In this document: piece by piece, positions 43,611 to 51,865 of the stretch
Numbering within the stretch: position 1 is the stretch's first letter
Layout of the letters: every line of letters starts with the position of its first letter
Source of the DNA: G965250275 sp965250275
Lineage (GTDB): Bacteria > Pseudomonadota > Alphaproteobacteria > Rhodobacterales > Rhodobacteraceae
DNA length: 64,000 bases
Reading direction: 5' to 3'
Assembly (NCBI GenBank): GCA_965250275.1
Contig: OZ252297.1
Location: 1,860,001 to 1,924,000, forward strand
Translations under genes and position numbers: made by a program
The notes under the pieces: generated by a model
What the model was told of the DNA's origin: nothing
What the model saw: the letters and a program-made list of their open reading frames with translations, nothing else
Databases searched by the model: none

Positions 43611-44084
43611 TCAGCGGTCCTTGTTGGAATCGTCTTCCTTGTCCGGCTCCACAGCCGTCAGGGTCGGGTAGGGCACCACCGTTTCATTGGCCGCGTCGTC
43701 CTCCGGCGCTTTCGAGACAATCGCAGGCGCGCCACTTTCTTCAGTATCGTCGTCTCGTTGTGCGCCCATCGCGAGGCGCGCGCCTGTGGTCTCCTCGGGC
43801 ATCAGACCGGGGCTGTCCAGCACGCGTGGCGAGACCACGTCCTCTTCGCTTTCTTGCGCGCGGCGAAAAATCAGCATTGTGCGCCACTCTGTCGTACTGC
43901 CGGTCAGGCCCGAACGCTCCTGATTGGGGAGCAATTCTGCGCGCACATATTCCCACCCACTTTCGCCGTAACGGTTGAGCACATTCTCTATCGCCTGAGC
44001 GAACCGCCCTTCCGGTGTCCGTACGCCTTTGGCCTTCTCACCTTTCGCGGGCGCTGGAATGACTTTGTATTCATAGTGCGGCAT
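43611..44084 (-). CDS. DUF4177-domain protein
   Basis: 157 residues with an N-terminal DUF4177 unit (M-P-H-Y-E-Y-K-V-I-P; AIENVLNRYGESGWEYVRAE; WRTMLIFRR) and a longer, acidic, low-complexity C-terminal half ending D-S-N-K-D-R, probably disordered. Function unknown; DUF4177 proteins are usually short, so the extended tail is notable. It is the last gene of a minus-strand run gatB, thioesterase, DUF4177. Confidence 0.88.
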   Translation of the reverse strand: MPHYEYKVIPAPAKGEKAKGVRTPEGRFAQAIENVLNRYGESGWEYVRAELLPNQERSGLTGSTTEWRTMLIFRRAQESEEDVVSPRVLDSPGLMPEETTGARLAMGAQRDDDTEESGAPAIVSKAPEDDAANETVVPYPTLTAVEPDKEDDSNKDR

Positions 44085-44185
44085 TGGATTGCTTTCGCTT
44101 CAGGGCCGGCAGTGGCACAGGCTCTGTCTCTACCAAGAACTCTGCCGCGCGCCAAGCGTCGGCAACACAAGGGACGGAGATGCGG

Positions 44186-44662
44186 TCAGCGACGAATGCC
44201 GATTGAACGACCCACGCGCTCGGGTCGGGGCAGGGTCGCATGCGCGGCGTGCATTTCCTCAAGTTTGGCCAAAATGGCCGCGGGCATCGGAGCCACTCTG
44301 GGTCCGCTCATGTCGATGTGCAGGCCCATCGCCTCGCCGGTCGCTGCGAGCCACCCGTCCTCGTGCCAAAGCTCCTGGTAGGTGTGAAAGCGTTTCTCAT
44401 CGTAGTCGATCAACTGCGTGCTGACCCGGACGGCGTCCCCTTCGTGCAGCTCGCGCACATAGCAGAGGTGGAACTCAGCGGTGAATGTCGTGTGCCCGCT
44501 GCGTTCAATATAGTCGGGCCCGAAGCCGAGCAACTCATAGGCCTCGTCAACACCGGTATCGAACAACACGTTGTAATAGGCCATGTTCAGGTGACCGTTG
44601 TAGTCGATCCATTCGGGAAGGACTTTTTTGACCGATGACTGGAACGGCGCTGGAATCGGCAT
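44186..44662 (-). CDS. Hotdog-fold acyl-CoA thioesterase
   Basis: 158-residue 4HBT/YbgC-FadM type hotdog protein. The segments LPEWIDYNGHLNMAYYNVLF (with the Asp and the N-G-H-L-N loop) and SGHTTFTAEFHLCYVRELHE match the thioesterase fold. The substrate is probably an acyl-CoA or carrier-bound thioester. The ATG at 44662 has AGGAG upstream; an upstream extension to 44749 is unlikely. It lies downstream of gatB on the same strand. Confidence 0.88.
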   Translation of the reverse strand: MPIPAPFQSSVKKVLPEWIDYNGHLNMAYYNVLFDTGVDEAYELLGFGPDYIERSGHTTFTAEFHLCYVRELHEGDAVRVSTQLIDYDEKRFHTYQELWHEDGWLAATGEAMGLHIDMSGPRVAPMPAAILAKLEEMHAAHATLPRPERVGRSIGIRR

Positions 44663-44789
44663 GCAAGTGCTCCTGGCTGGTTTCGGAGGGGTTACGCATT
44701 CGGAGTCGCACGCGGCTTGTTCGCCCCGTTGTGGAACAAGAACGACCAAGGGCGCCCATAACGACGTGCCTCGCCGCGCGTATATCTGG

Positions 44790-46301
44790 TCAAAGCCCCA
44801 GCTTCGCGCTCACGACCTCATTCACGGCCTTGGGGTTGGCTTTGCCGCCCGTGGCTTTCATGACCTGACCGACGAACCATCCTGCCAGCTTTGGGTTGGC
44901 CTTGGCCTTTTCGACCTGCGCAGGGTTGTCTGCGATGACCTGGTCCACCGCCGCCTCGATGGCGCCCGTATCGGTGACTTGCCGCATCCCTTCGGTTTCG
45001 ACAATCTCTGCAGGCTCGCGGCCCGAAACATACGCGATCTCAAAGACTTCCTTGGCAATCTTGCCACTGATTTCGCCACTTGAAATCAATCCGATCAAGG
45101 CGCTCAGTTGGGCCGGGGCAATCGGGCTCTCCGTGATGTCATGGTCTTCTTTTTTCAGCCGGCCGAAGAGTTCGTTGATCACCCAATTTGCGGCAAGCTT
45201 GCCGTCCTGACCCGCGGCCACCTCTTCGAAATAGGCCGCAGACTCCACCTCTGCCGTGAGCACCGAGGCGTCATAGTTCGACAGCCCGAAGTCTTTGATA
45301 AATCGCATCTTCTTGTCGTCTGGAAGCTCTGGCAGGCTGCTCTGTATCTCATCGACCCAGGCTTGTTCGATTTCCAGCGGCAAAAGGTCCGGGTCCGGGA
45401 AGTAACGGTAGTCATGCGCTTCTTCTTTGGAACGCATCGACCGTGTTTCGCCTTTGTCCGGATCGTACAGGCGCGTTTCCTGATCCACGGTTCCGCCCGC
45501 TTCGACAATGGCGATCTGCCGCCGTGCTTCAACCTCGATGGCCTGTTGAATGAACCGCATCGAGTTCATGTTCTTGATCTCGCACCGGGTGCCCAGGTGG
45601 CTGAAGTCCTGCGTCTCCTGGTACTTTTCATAGGCTCCGGGCAGGCAGATCGACACATTCACATCGGCCCGCAAGTTTCCATTCTGCATATTGCCGTCGC
45701 AGGTCCCCAGATACCGGAGGATCTGACGCAGCTTTGCGATGTAAGCGGCCGCCTCTTCCGGTCCGCGGATGTCGGGGCGGCTGACAATTTCCATCAGCGC
45801 CACACCGGTCCGGTTCAAGTCCACAAAGGACATGTTCGGGTCCATGTCATGGATCGACTTGCCGGCGTCCTGTTCCAGATGGATGCGCTCGATCCGCACC
45901 CGGCGCGCGATACCGTCACCCATCTCGACCAGCACTTCGCCCTCTCCGACGATCGGATGATAGAGCTGGGAAATCTGGTAGCCCTGCGGCAAATCGGGGT
46001 AGAAATAGTTCTTGCGGTCGAATGCGCTGTTCAGGTTGATCTCTGCTTTCAGCCCAAGCCCCGTGCGCACCGCTTGCTCCACACAGAATTCGTTGATCAC
46101 CGGCAGCATGCCGGGCATTGCGGCATCCACAAATGCCACGTTTGCATTGGGCTCTGCGCCGAACGTGGTCGAGGCGCCCGAAAAGAGCTTGGCATTTGAC
46201 GAGACCTGTGCGTGCACCTCCATCCCGATGACCAGCTCCCAGTCGTGTTGGGCTCCGGAAACCACTTTCGGTTTGGGGGGCTCGAATGTGAGGTCCAGCA
46301 T
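44790..46301 (-). CDS. gatB: Asp-tRNA(Asn)/Glu-tRNA(Gln) amidotransferase subunit B
   Basis: Kinase/amidotransferase subunit of GatCAB, which amidates Glu-tRNA(Gln) (and Asp-tRNA(Asn)). It has 503 residues. The N-terminal catalytic cradle includes VIGMEVHAQVSSNAKLFSGA, YFYPDLPQGYQISQLYHPI, IERIHLEQDAGKSIHD, VDLNRTGVALMEIVS, and DVNVSICLPG. The C-terminal YqeY-like tRNA-binding tail ends with K-A-V-N-E-V-V-S-A-K-L. The ATG at 46301 is preceded by GCGGAG. Subunits A and C are not in the window. Confidence 0.98.
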   Translation of the reverse strand: MLDLTFEPPKPKVVSGAQHDWELVIGMEVHAQVSSNAKLFSGASTTFGAEPNANVAFVDAAMPGMLPVINEFCVEQAVRTGLGLKAEINLNSAFDRKNYFYPDLPQGYQISQLYHPIVGEGEVLVEMGDGIARRVRIERIHLEQDAGKSIHDMDPNMSFVDLNRTGVALMEIVSRPDIRGPEEAAAYIAKLRQILRYLGTCDGNMQNGNLRADVNVSICLPGAYEKYQETQDFSHLGTRCEIKNMNSMRFIQQAIEVEARRQIAIVEAGGTVDQETRLYDPDKGETRSMRSKEEAHDYRYFPDPDLLPLEIEQAWVDEIQSSLPELPDDKKMRFIKDFGLSNYDASVLTAEVESAAYFEEVAAGQDGKLAANWVINELFGRLKKEDHDITESPIAPAQLSALIGLISSGEISGKIAKEVFEIAYVSGREPAEIVETEGMRQVTDTGAIEAAVDQVIADNPAQVEKAKANPKLAGWFVGQVMKATGGKANPKAVNEVVSAKLGL

Positions 46302-46362
46302 GGCAATGTCTCCGCCTAAGTTGACCGGCGTTCTAGGCCAGCCAACAGGGCGGGGCAAGGGC

Positions 46363-47643
46363 TCAGGAAGAGTGCAGCGTGGGTCCGTCCGCCGTGAACG
46401 TGACGCGCAGTCCGCGCTCTATGTCGTCACGAAATTGATGCGCGATTGCATCCAGAGCATCGGCCCGACCGCGTGCAGCAAAATGGTTGATCGAACGCAC
46501 GCGCGCAGAGTTGTCGAAACCCTCGGATGCGTGTGCCCAGATCAGCGGGTGCACTTCGGTCAGGTGGTCGCGGATCAACCAGTCCGCACAATCGATGATG
46601 GGCAGCCGGATCTGGTCGGACTCCGCACTCAGGCCCAGTCCCTGCGGCAGCGTTACAGTGCAATAAGCCGTCAGCAGATTGATCATCGCCTGATCCGGGC
46701 GCGCTTTGACGATGTCACGCAGGCCGTCGATGAAGAATTCTGGATCGATGATCGCGCAGGCGTGCTCATCGAGGGCGATGGCGTCGAAACACACCCAAGT
46801 GTAACCGCCATGCCCCCAGATATCAGAGGTGCGCGAGGCGGTTCGTCGGGCTTCAAGCTCCAACTGCGCGTAACTTCCGTACCAGCGTGGCAGCAAATGG
46901 TTTCCCATTGCCCGCATGTGACGGTGATTGGTGGGATCAAGATCGATCAGGTCTTCATAATCGTCGGCGATGCGCAGGCGCGGGTTTGCCACCCCGGCCA
47001 GAAGCGCGCAGCGTGCCGCTGCAAGGATCGGGCTGTTCCGGACCACGCCGCAGAGCGGTTCCAGCAGTTGCGACGCGCGCTCGAAATGCGCGACGAACTT
47101 GGCGCGATTCGCGCGTGGCACGGTAGCATCCCATCCTTTTCCGCGCCACGCCCAACCCATGTCGATGTGAGCGAGCGCGACCAACAACGCGATCATCGGC
47201 TCTTCGGGAAACTCAAGGCGAACTTCTTCCAGCGCCGCGATACCTTCGAGAATAGGGGCGTCCTTTGGGGGCGTGCCATCGAACAGGGCGTGCTCGACCG
47301 CCAGAACCACATCCGCACGTGCGCCGAACAGCAAAAGATCGGCAATCGGCATGCCGCCCTCGGTCGCCTGACGCGCCGAATCCGCTTTGTGAACCTCGGC
47401 GGCCAACTCATCCCAGCGATCCTGCCGGGCCAGAAACTGGCCACGGTCCTGAGCGGATTTACAGGCCGATTCCTCCGCGCTGTCTTCGCAAACGGGAATT
47501 GACAGCCACTCATCCGGGCGCAAGGCGGACTTAGCGGGGCGCGGTGGTTGGGTCACATCCATCTGGCGGTTTTCGCCAAATCCAAGTGCCGCAGCCATCT
47601 TCATCAACTTTGATGGCGCAAGGGGTGTTGGGCGACGCGGCAT
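46363..47643 (-). CDS. Conserved protein of unknown function
   Basis: I do not recognise this 426-residue protein. It is soluble, with no signal peptide, membrane helix or nucleotide-binding motif. It is helix-rich and Trp/His-rich, with segments such as GWAWRGKGWDATVPRANRAK, DLDPTNHRHMRAMGNHLLPR, and WYGSYAQLELEARRTA. The HRHMRAMGNHLLPRW pattern looks like TPR-type repeats but is not convincing. The start is the ATG at 47643 (M-P-R-R-P-T-P-L). It lies 61 bases upstream of gatB on the same strand, so it may be cotranscribed. The 278-base gap upstream shows nothing. Confidence 0.75.
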   Translation of the reverse strand: MPRRPTPLAPSKLMKMAAALGFGENRQMDVTQPPRPAKSALRPDEWLSIPVCEDSAEESACKSAQDRGQFLARQDRWDELAAEVHKADSARQATEGGMPIADLLLFGARADVVLAVEHALFDGTPPKDAPILEGIAALEEVRLEFPEEPMIALLVALAHIDMGWAWRGKGWDATVPRANRAKFVAHFERASQLLEPLCGVVRNSPILAAARCALLAGVANPRLRIADDYEDLIDLDPTNHRHMRAMGNHLLPRWYGSYAQLELEARRTASRTSDIWGHGGYTWVCFDAIALDEHACAIIDPEFFIDGLRDIVKARPDQAMINLLTAYCTVTLPQGLGLSAESDQIRLPIIDCADWLIRDHLTEVHPLIWAHASEGFDNSARVRSINHFAARGRADALDAIAHQFRDDIERGLRVTFTADGPTLHSS

Positions 47644-47921
47644 ACAGAATCCATTACAATAGTTACTTACTTTGAAGCGTTGTCCTGTTGTCGCAATAGG
47701 GCGCAAAGAAGGCTTGTCCAAGGGTAATTGCGGTTTTCGCCTGATTTCTGCTGCCCAAATTTCCCCAGCAGAAACAATGCACCATCGGACCGCGTCACGA
47801 TTGATTTTTGCACCAGAAAGTTGAGTAAATCTGGCAAAATGCGCCTGAACCTTGGGAAACAGGGGCCAGGAAGAGTTTTTGTCGGCGCCAAGGTCAGCCT
47901 GGACCGATAGCAGCTGGAACG

Positions 47922-48353
47922 TCAGAAGAACGTGAAATGATGCCGTTCGACCCGCACGCCTCGCGCCTCGAAGGCAGCTTCCAGCGTCTTGTGCGGCGGT
48001 AAGGCTTCGTAGGGCAATCTAATGCGTTTTTCATTTTGCAAAACGGCGGAGACGCGAACCGAGAAATCCAATCGGGTGTCAAAGCGCATGTGATCGATTT
48101 CCGACAAGGCGATCTCGGCGCTGCGCCGCCCAGTATGCCATTGCAGGCTGTTGTCGTCCAAAGAGAGGCCGGCACTGCGGTTGCTGTAGAGGTCCCAGAG
48201 CCCCGGTACTGTCACCAAAGCCAGCAGCACCATCAGCCAGGGGGCTGCATCAACTGTGATGATCAGGCCCAGCAGCACGCCATAAAAGACCAGCAGCGCA
48301 ACCACCGTGCGCCTGTTGCGGCCAGTCGACCGGTATTCGTACCCGACACTCAC
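47922..48353 (-). CDS. Small membrane protein of unknown function
   Basis: 143 residues with two hydrophobic helices close together near residues 17-52 (VVALLVFYGVLLGLIITVDA and PWLMVLLALVTVPGLWDLYS), followed by a cytoplasmic or periplasmic domain with SLDDNSLQWHTGRRSAEIAL and IDHMRFDTRLDFSVRV, resembling a PH-like module. Not recognised as a named family. The start is GTG 48353, overlapping the SDR stop (GTGA), so it is the last gene of the pepN-SDR unit. Confidence 0.75.
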   Translation of the reverse strand: MSVGYEYRSTGRNRRTVVALLVFYGVLLGLIITVDAAPWLMVLLALVTVPGLWDLYSNRSAGLSLDDNSLQWHTGRRSAEIALSEIDHMRFDTRLDFSVRVSAVLQNEKRIRLPYEALPPHKTLEAAFEARGVRVERHHFTFF

Positions 48354-49090
48354 CGCCCGCCTGAGACGTCCAACGTGGTGCCGGTCACAAAAGATGCTTC
48401 ATCCGACAGCAACCAAAGCACTGCATTGGCGACCTCCTGCACCTGGCCACTGCGCTGCATAGGGACCTTCAGTGCCAGGCGCGCAGGTCGGTCCGGCTCA
48501 CCACCCTTGGCGTGAATATCGGTCTCGATGATCCCAGGCCGCACCGAGTTGACGCGGATGCCTTGCGCCGCGACCTCATCGCTCAAGCCTTTGGTAAAAG
48601 TGTCGAGCGCTGCCTTGGTCGCCGCATAGTCCACGTAAAGCCCGGCAGAGCCCAGCCGTGCGGCGGTCGACGAGATATTCACAATGCCGCCGGCGGAGCC
48701 CTGTGCCAGCATTCTCGATACGGCTTCCTTGGCGACAAGGATTGCTCCGATGACATTGACATCGAAAATGCGCCGCAGCCGGTCATGGGTCAGCCCTGTC
48801 ACATTCGTGGCTGGCGCCACAATGCCGGCATTGTTGATCAGGCAATCGATTACTCCAAAGCGCTCATCGATCCTCTCGTAAAGCTGCGCGACCTGTTCGG
48901 GGTCCGCGACATCAGCCTGACAGATGGCAACTTCTGCGCCGTTCGCCTGTGCGTCCGCCGCCACCTGATCGACCCCTGCGCGATCTGTGTTGTAGGTGAG
49001 CACGAGATCATAGCCTTGGGCGGAAGCCAGTCTGGCACAGGCCGCGCCGATGCCGGCACTGGCGCCAGTGATCAGACAGACCTTTCTCAT
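48350..49090 (-). CDS. Short-chain dehydrogenase/reductase (SDR)
   Basis: 246-residue classical SDR, NAD(P)-dependent, substrate unknown. The cofactor loop is ITGASAGIGAACARLA at residues 7-22, then NNAG, the catalytic Ser in NISSTAARLGSAG, and Y-A-A-T-K for the Tyr/Lys pair. The C-terminal SFVTGTTLDVSGGR is typical of the FabG-like group. Its ATG overlaps the pepN stop by one base (TGATG), and it shares a GTGA overlap with the next gene. Confidence 0.93.
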   Translation of the reverse strand: MRKVCLITGASAGIGAACARLASAQGYDLVLTYNTDRAGVDQVAADAQANGAEVAICQADVADPEQVAQLYERIDERFGVIDCLINNAGIVAPATNVTGLTHDRLRRIFDVNVIGAILVAKEAVSRMLAQGSAGGIVNISSTAARLGSAGLYVDYAATKAALDTFTKGLSDEVAAQGIRVNSVRPGIIETDIHAKGGEPDRPARLALKVPMQRSGQVQEVANAVLWLLSDEASFVTGTTLDVSGGR

Positions 49091-51645
49091 CAGGCAGAGC
49101 CCAGAATGCGGCTGATCATTTCAGACGTGTCCCGGCTCAAATCGGCAGTGCCAGCGATCCGCTCCAGTTCTGTTCGGATCAGCGCCTGACGGTCCGCGTC
49201 ATACCGCCGCCAGGTCTGAAACGCGCCGCACATGCGCGCGGTGGTCTGCGGGTTCACGGGGTCCAGTTTGATCAGCCAGTCCGCCAGGAGCGTGTACCCG
49301 CTGCCATCTACACTGTGGAAGCCGGCATGGTTTGCCGCCAGTGCCCCAAGGGTGGCGCGGAACCGGTTCGGGTTCTTCCAGTTGAAATCTGCGTGTTCTG
49401 TCAAGGCACGCGCGCGCGCAACCGCCTGATCCGGTGTCGCCATGCCGATCTGCAGCCCGAACCACTTGTCGATCACCAGCCGGTCCTCGCGCCATTGATC
49501 GTAAAACGCCGCCAGCTCGTGCTCACGGCGTCCCGCGATCAGCAGGCACTCCAAGGCGCCCAGCTGGAGTGTCATATTGTCTGCCTTAGCGAACTGGGCC
49601 GCAGCCTGATCGCCGCCGTCCAGACGCGACAGCAACCGCAAAACGGCAGCGGCGAGACTGCGTTTGCCGGACTGCTCGGCATCCGGCCGGTAAGGGCCTT
49701 CAACCTGTGATCCCGCGTAGAGCGCCGGCAACATCTCTTTGAGATGCCTGGCCGTGGCCAGCCGCAGATCTTCGATCGCTTGCCAGATCGCCATCGGATC
49801 GGGCACCACATCACGCGCCGCGAGGCCCGCGGCCAGTTCGGACTGGCCAGGCAGGGCCAGCATCAAGGCCCTGTAGGCGGGATCCAGCCCGTCATCGGCC
49901 ACAACTGTCTGCACCCCGTCCAGATAGTCGTTTGCAGGCGAAGCACCCTTGGTCACCATCTGCATCAGCGTATCGACAGCGAGGTCCCGTCCGGCTTCCC
50001 AGCGATTGAAGGGATCGGTATCATGCGCCAGCAGAAATGATCTCTCCGCGGCACTGATGTCGCGGTTCAGGACAACCGGTGCCGAAAAGCCGCGCAGGAT
50101 GGACGGAACGGGGCGCGTCGCGAGGCCGTCGAACGCAAAACTCTGGGTCTCCTGCGTCATCTCCAGCAAACGCGTCGGAACAACTTCGTCCCCATTCGGA
50201 CCAAGCAACCCGACCTGGATCGGGATCACCTGGGCCTGGGGCTCCGGGCTGTAGGGGCTGGGCGAAGTGGATTGAGAGAAGGTCAGGGTGTAGGTGCCGT
50301 CTTCCCAAGCGTCGGAGACTTCCAGATGTGGCGTGCCGGCCTGTTCATACCAACGCTTGAACTGCGAAAGATTGCGTCCGGTGACCTCTTCAAACACCGC
50401 CAGCCAGTCTTCGATGGTGCAGGCCTGTCCGTCGTGGCGTGCGAAGTAAAGGTCCAGTGCCTCTGCATATGCGGCATCACCCACCAGCCGCTTGAGCATG
50501 CCGATGACTTCGGCGCCTTTCTCGTAGACCGTTGCGGTGTAGAAATTATTGATCTCCTGAAAGCTGTCCGGACGGACTGGGTGGGCGAGGGGGCCGGCAT
50601 CTTCGGGAAACTGGCGCGCGCGCAGATCAATCACGTCCGAGATCCGCTTGACCGGCTCGGAGCGAACGTCAGAGGTGAACTGGGCATCCCGAAAAACGGT
50701 TAGGCCTTCTTTCAGGCACAGCTGGAACCAGTCACGGCAGGTGATGCGGTTACCGGTCCAGTTGTGAAAGTACTCATGCGCAATGATCGCTTCGATCCGC
50801 TCGAAATTGGCGTCCGTCGATGTCTCGGGACTGGAAAGCACAGCGGCGGAGTTAAAGATATTCAGCCCCTTGTTCTCCATCGCGCCCATGTTGAAATCGT
50901 CGACCGCGACAATGTTGAACACGTCTAGGTCGTATTCCCGCCCATAGACATCCTCGTCCCACTTCATCGAGCGTTTCAACGCTTCCATCCCGAAGGCGCA
51001 CTTGCCTTCGTCGCCCGGACGCACCCAGAGGTTCAGGGCAACATCACGCCCGCTGATCGTTGTGAAACGATCCGGCCATGACACCAGTTCGCCGGCGACC
51101 AAGGCAAAGAGATATGCGGGCTTTGGCCACGGATCGTGCCATTCCGCAAAATTGTCGCCATGTTCGCCTGGATTGCCATTGGACAAGAGGACCGGATGCG
51201 GCCCGTTGATGCGCACCGAAAAGACACTCATTACATCGGGACGATCCGGGTAATAGGTGATCTTTCTGAACCCTTCGGCCTCGCACTGCGTGCAATACAT
51301 GCCATTGGACATGTAAAGCCCCTCCAATGCGGTGTTGTTCGCAGGGTCAATCTCGACCTCGGCCTCCCAGACAAACGGTGCGTTTGGCACCGTGCAGCGC
51401 AGCCCTTCGGCGGTGATTTCTGGGGACACCTCTTCGCCATCGATACGAGCGCTGATCAGAGAAAGCTGTTCGCCATGCAAAAAGAAGTCGCGCGCCTCGG
51501 TGTTTGGGTTCGGTCGGCACTCGAACCGGCTCCGCACACGCGTGGCATTTGGCTCCAGGTCAAAGGTCAGGTGCACGGAATCGATCAGGAAGCCAAATGG
51601 CTCATAGTCCTTCAGATAAGTGGTGCTCGGTGCCGCGTCGCGCAT
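49090..51645 (-). CDS. pepN: Aminopeptidase N (M1 family)
   Basis: Zinc aminopeptidase of 851 residues in the long bacterial PepN form. The exopeptidase motif GAMEN appears in NMGAMENKGLNIFNS, the zinc site is HEYFHNWTGNR with the second-ligand glutamate in LKEGLTVFRD. A C-terminal alanyl-aminopeptidase helical domain follows, with FNWKNPNRFRATLGALA near the end. The ATG at 51645 has GAGG upstream. It heads a minus-strand operon with an SDR and a membrane protein. Divergent from glcB with 220 bases between. Confidence 0.96.
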   Translation of the reverse strand: MRDAAPSTTYLKDYEPFGFLIDSVHLTFDLEPNATRVRSRFECRPNPNTEARDFFLHGEQLSLISARIDGEEVSPEITAEGLRCTVPNAPFVWEAEVEIDPANNTALEGLYMSNGMYCTQCEAEGFRKITYYPDRPDVMSVFSVRINGPHPVLLSNGNPGEHGDNFAEWHDPWPKPAYLFALVAGELVSWPDRFTTISGRDVALNLWVRPGDEGKCAFGMEALKRSMKWDEDVYGREYDLDVFNIVAVDDFNMGAMENKGLNIFNSAAVLSSPETSTDANFERIEAIIAHEYFHNWTGNRITCRDWFQLCLKEGLTVFRDAQFTSDVRSEPVKRISDVIDLRARQFPEDAGPLAHPVRPDSFQEINNFYTATVYEKGAEVIGMLKRLVGDAAYAEALDLYFARHDGQACTIEDWLAVFEEVTGRNLSQFKRWYEQAGTPHLEVSDAWEDGTYTLTFSQSTSPSPYSPEPQAQVIPIQVGLLGPNGDEVVPTRLLEMTQETQSFAFDGLATRPVPSILRGFSAPVVLNRDISAAERSFLLAHDTDPFNRWEAGRDLAVDTLMQMVTKGASPANDYLDGVQTVVADDGLDPAYRALMLALPGQSELAAGLAARDVVPDPMAIWQAIEDLRLATARHLKEMLPALYAGSQVEGPYRPDAEQSGKRSLAAAVLRLLSRLDGGDQAAAQFAKADNMTLQLGALECLLIAGRREHELAAFYDQWREDRLVIDKWFGLQIGMATPDQAVARARALTEHADFNWKNPNRFRATLGALAANHAGFHSVDGSGYTLLADWLIKLDPVNPQTTARMCGAFQTWRRYDADRQALIRTELERIAGTADLSRDTSEMISRILGSA

Positions 51646-51865
51646 TTGAGGCCTCTTTGGAGATAAGATCGGCCAGACGTTAGGTAGAATGCACAGCACT
51701 CGCAAGCGAGCTTTGCCCGTTGCGAAACCGACCATTGCTGCCGTGCGCGGTGCTGTTCAACGCGCCAACCTGTCTTGTGCTGCTGGCGTGTTGCCTATCG
51801 GAAACTTTCGCTCTATCTGCCCCTGCATACCATGGGATACTGCGTGAGCCGCAAAAGGGAACGAA

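Noticed and set aside
44071..44262. A 63-codon minus-strand frame bridging the thioesterase end and the DUF4177 start, ending in an ATGA-like overlap
   Set aside because: Most of it overlaps the thioesterase 3' end in another frame, it has no ribosome site and no recognisable motif. The overlap with the DUF4177 start is probably chance.
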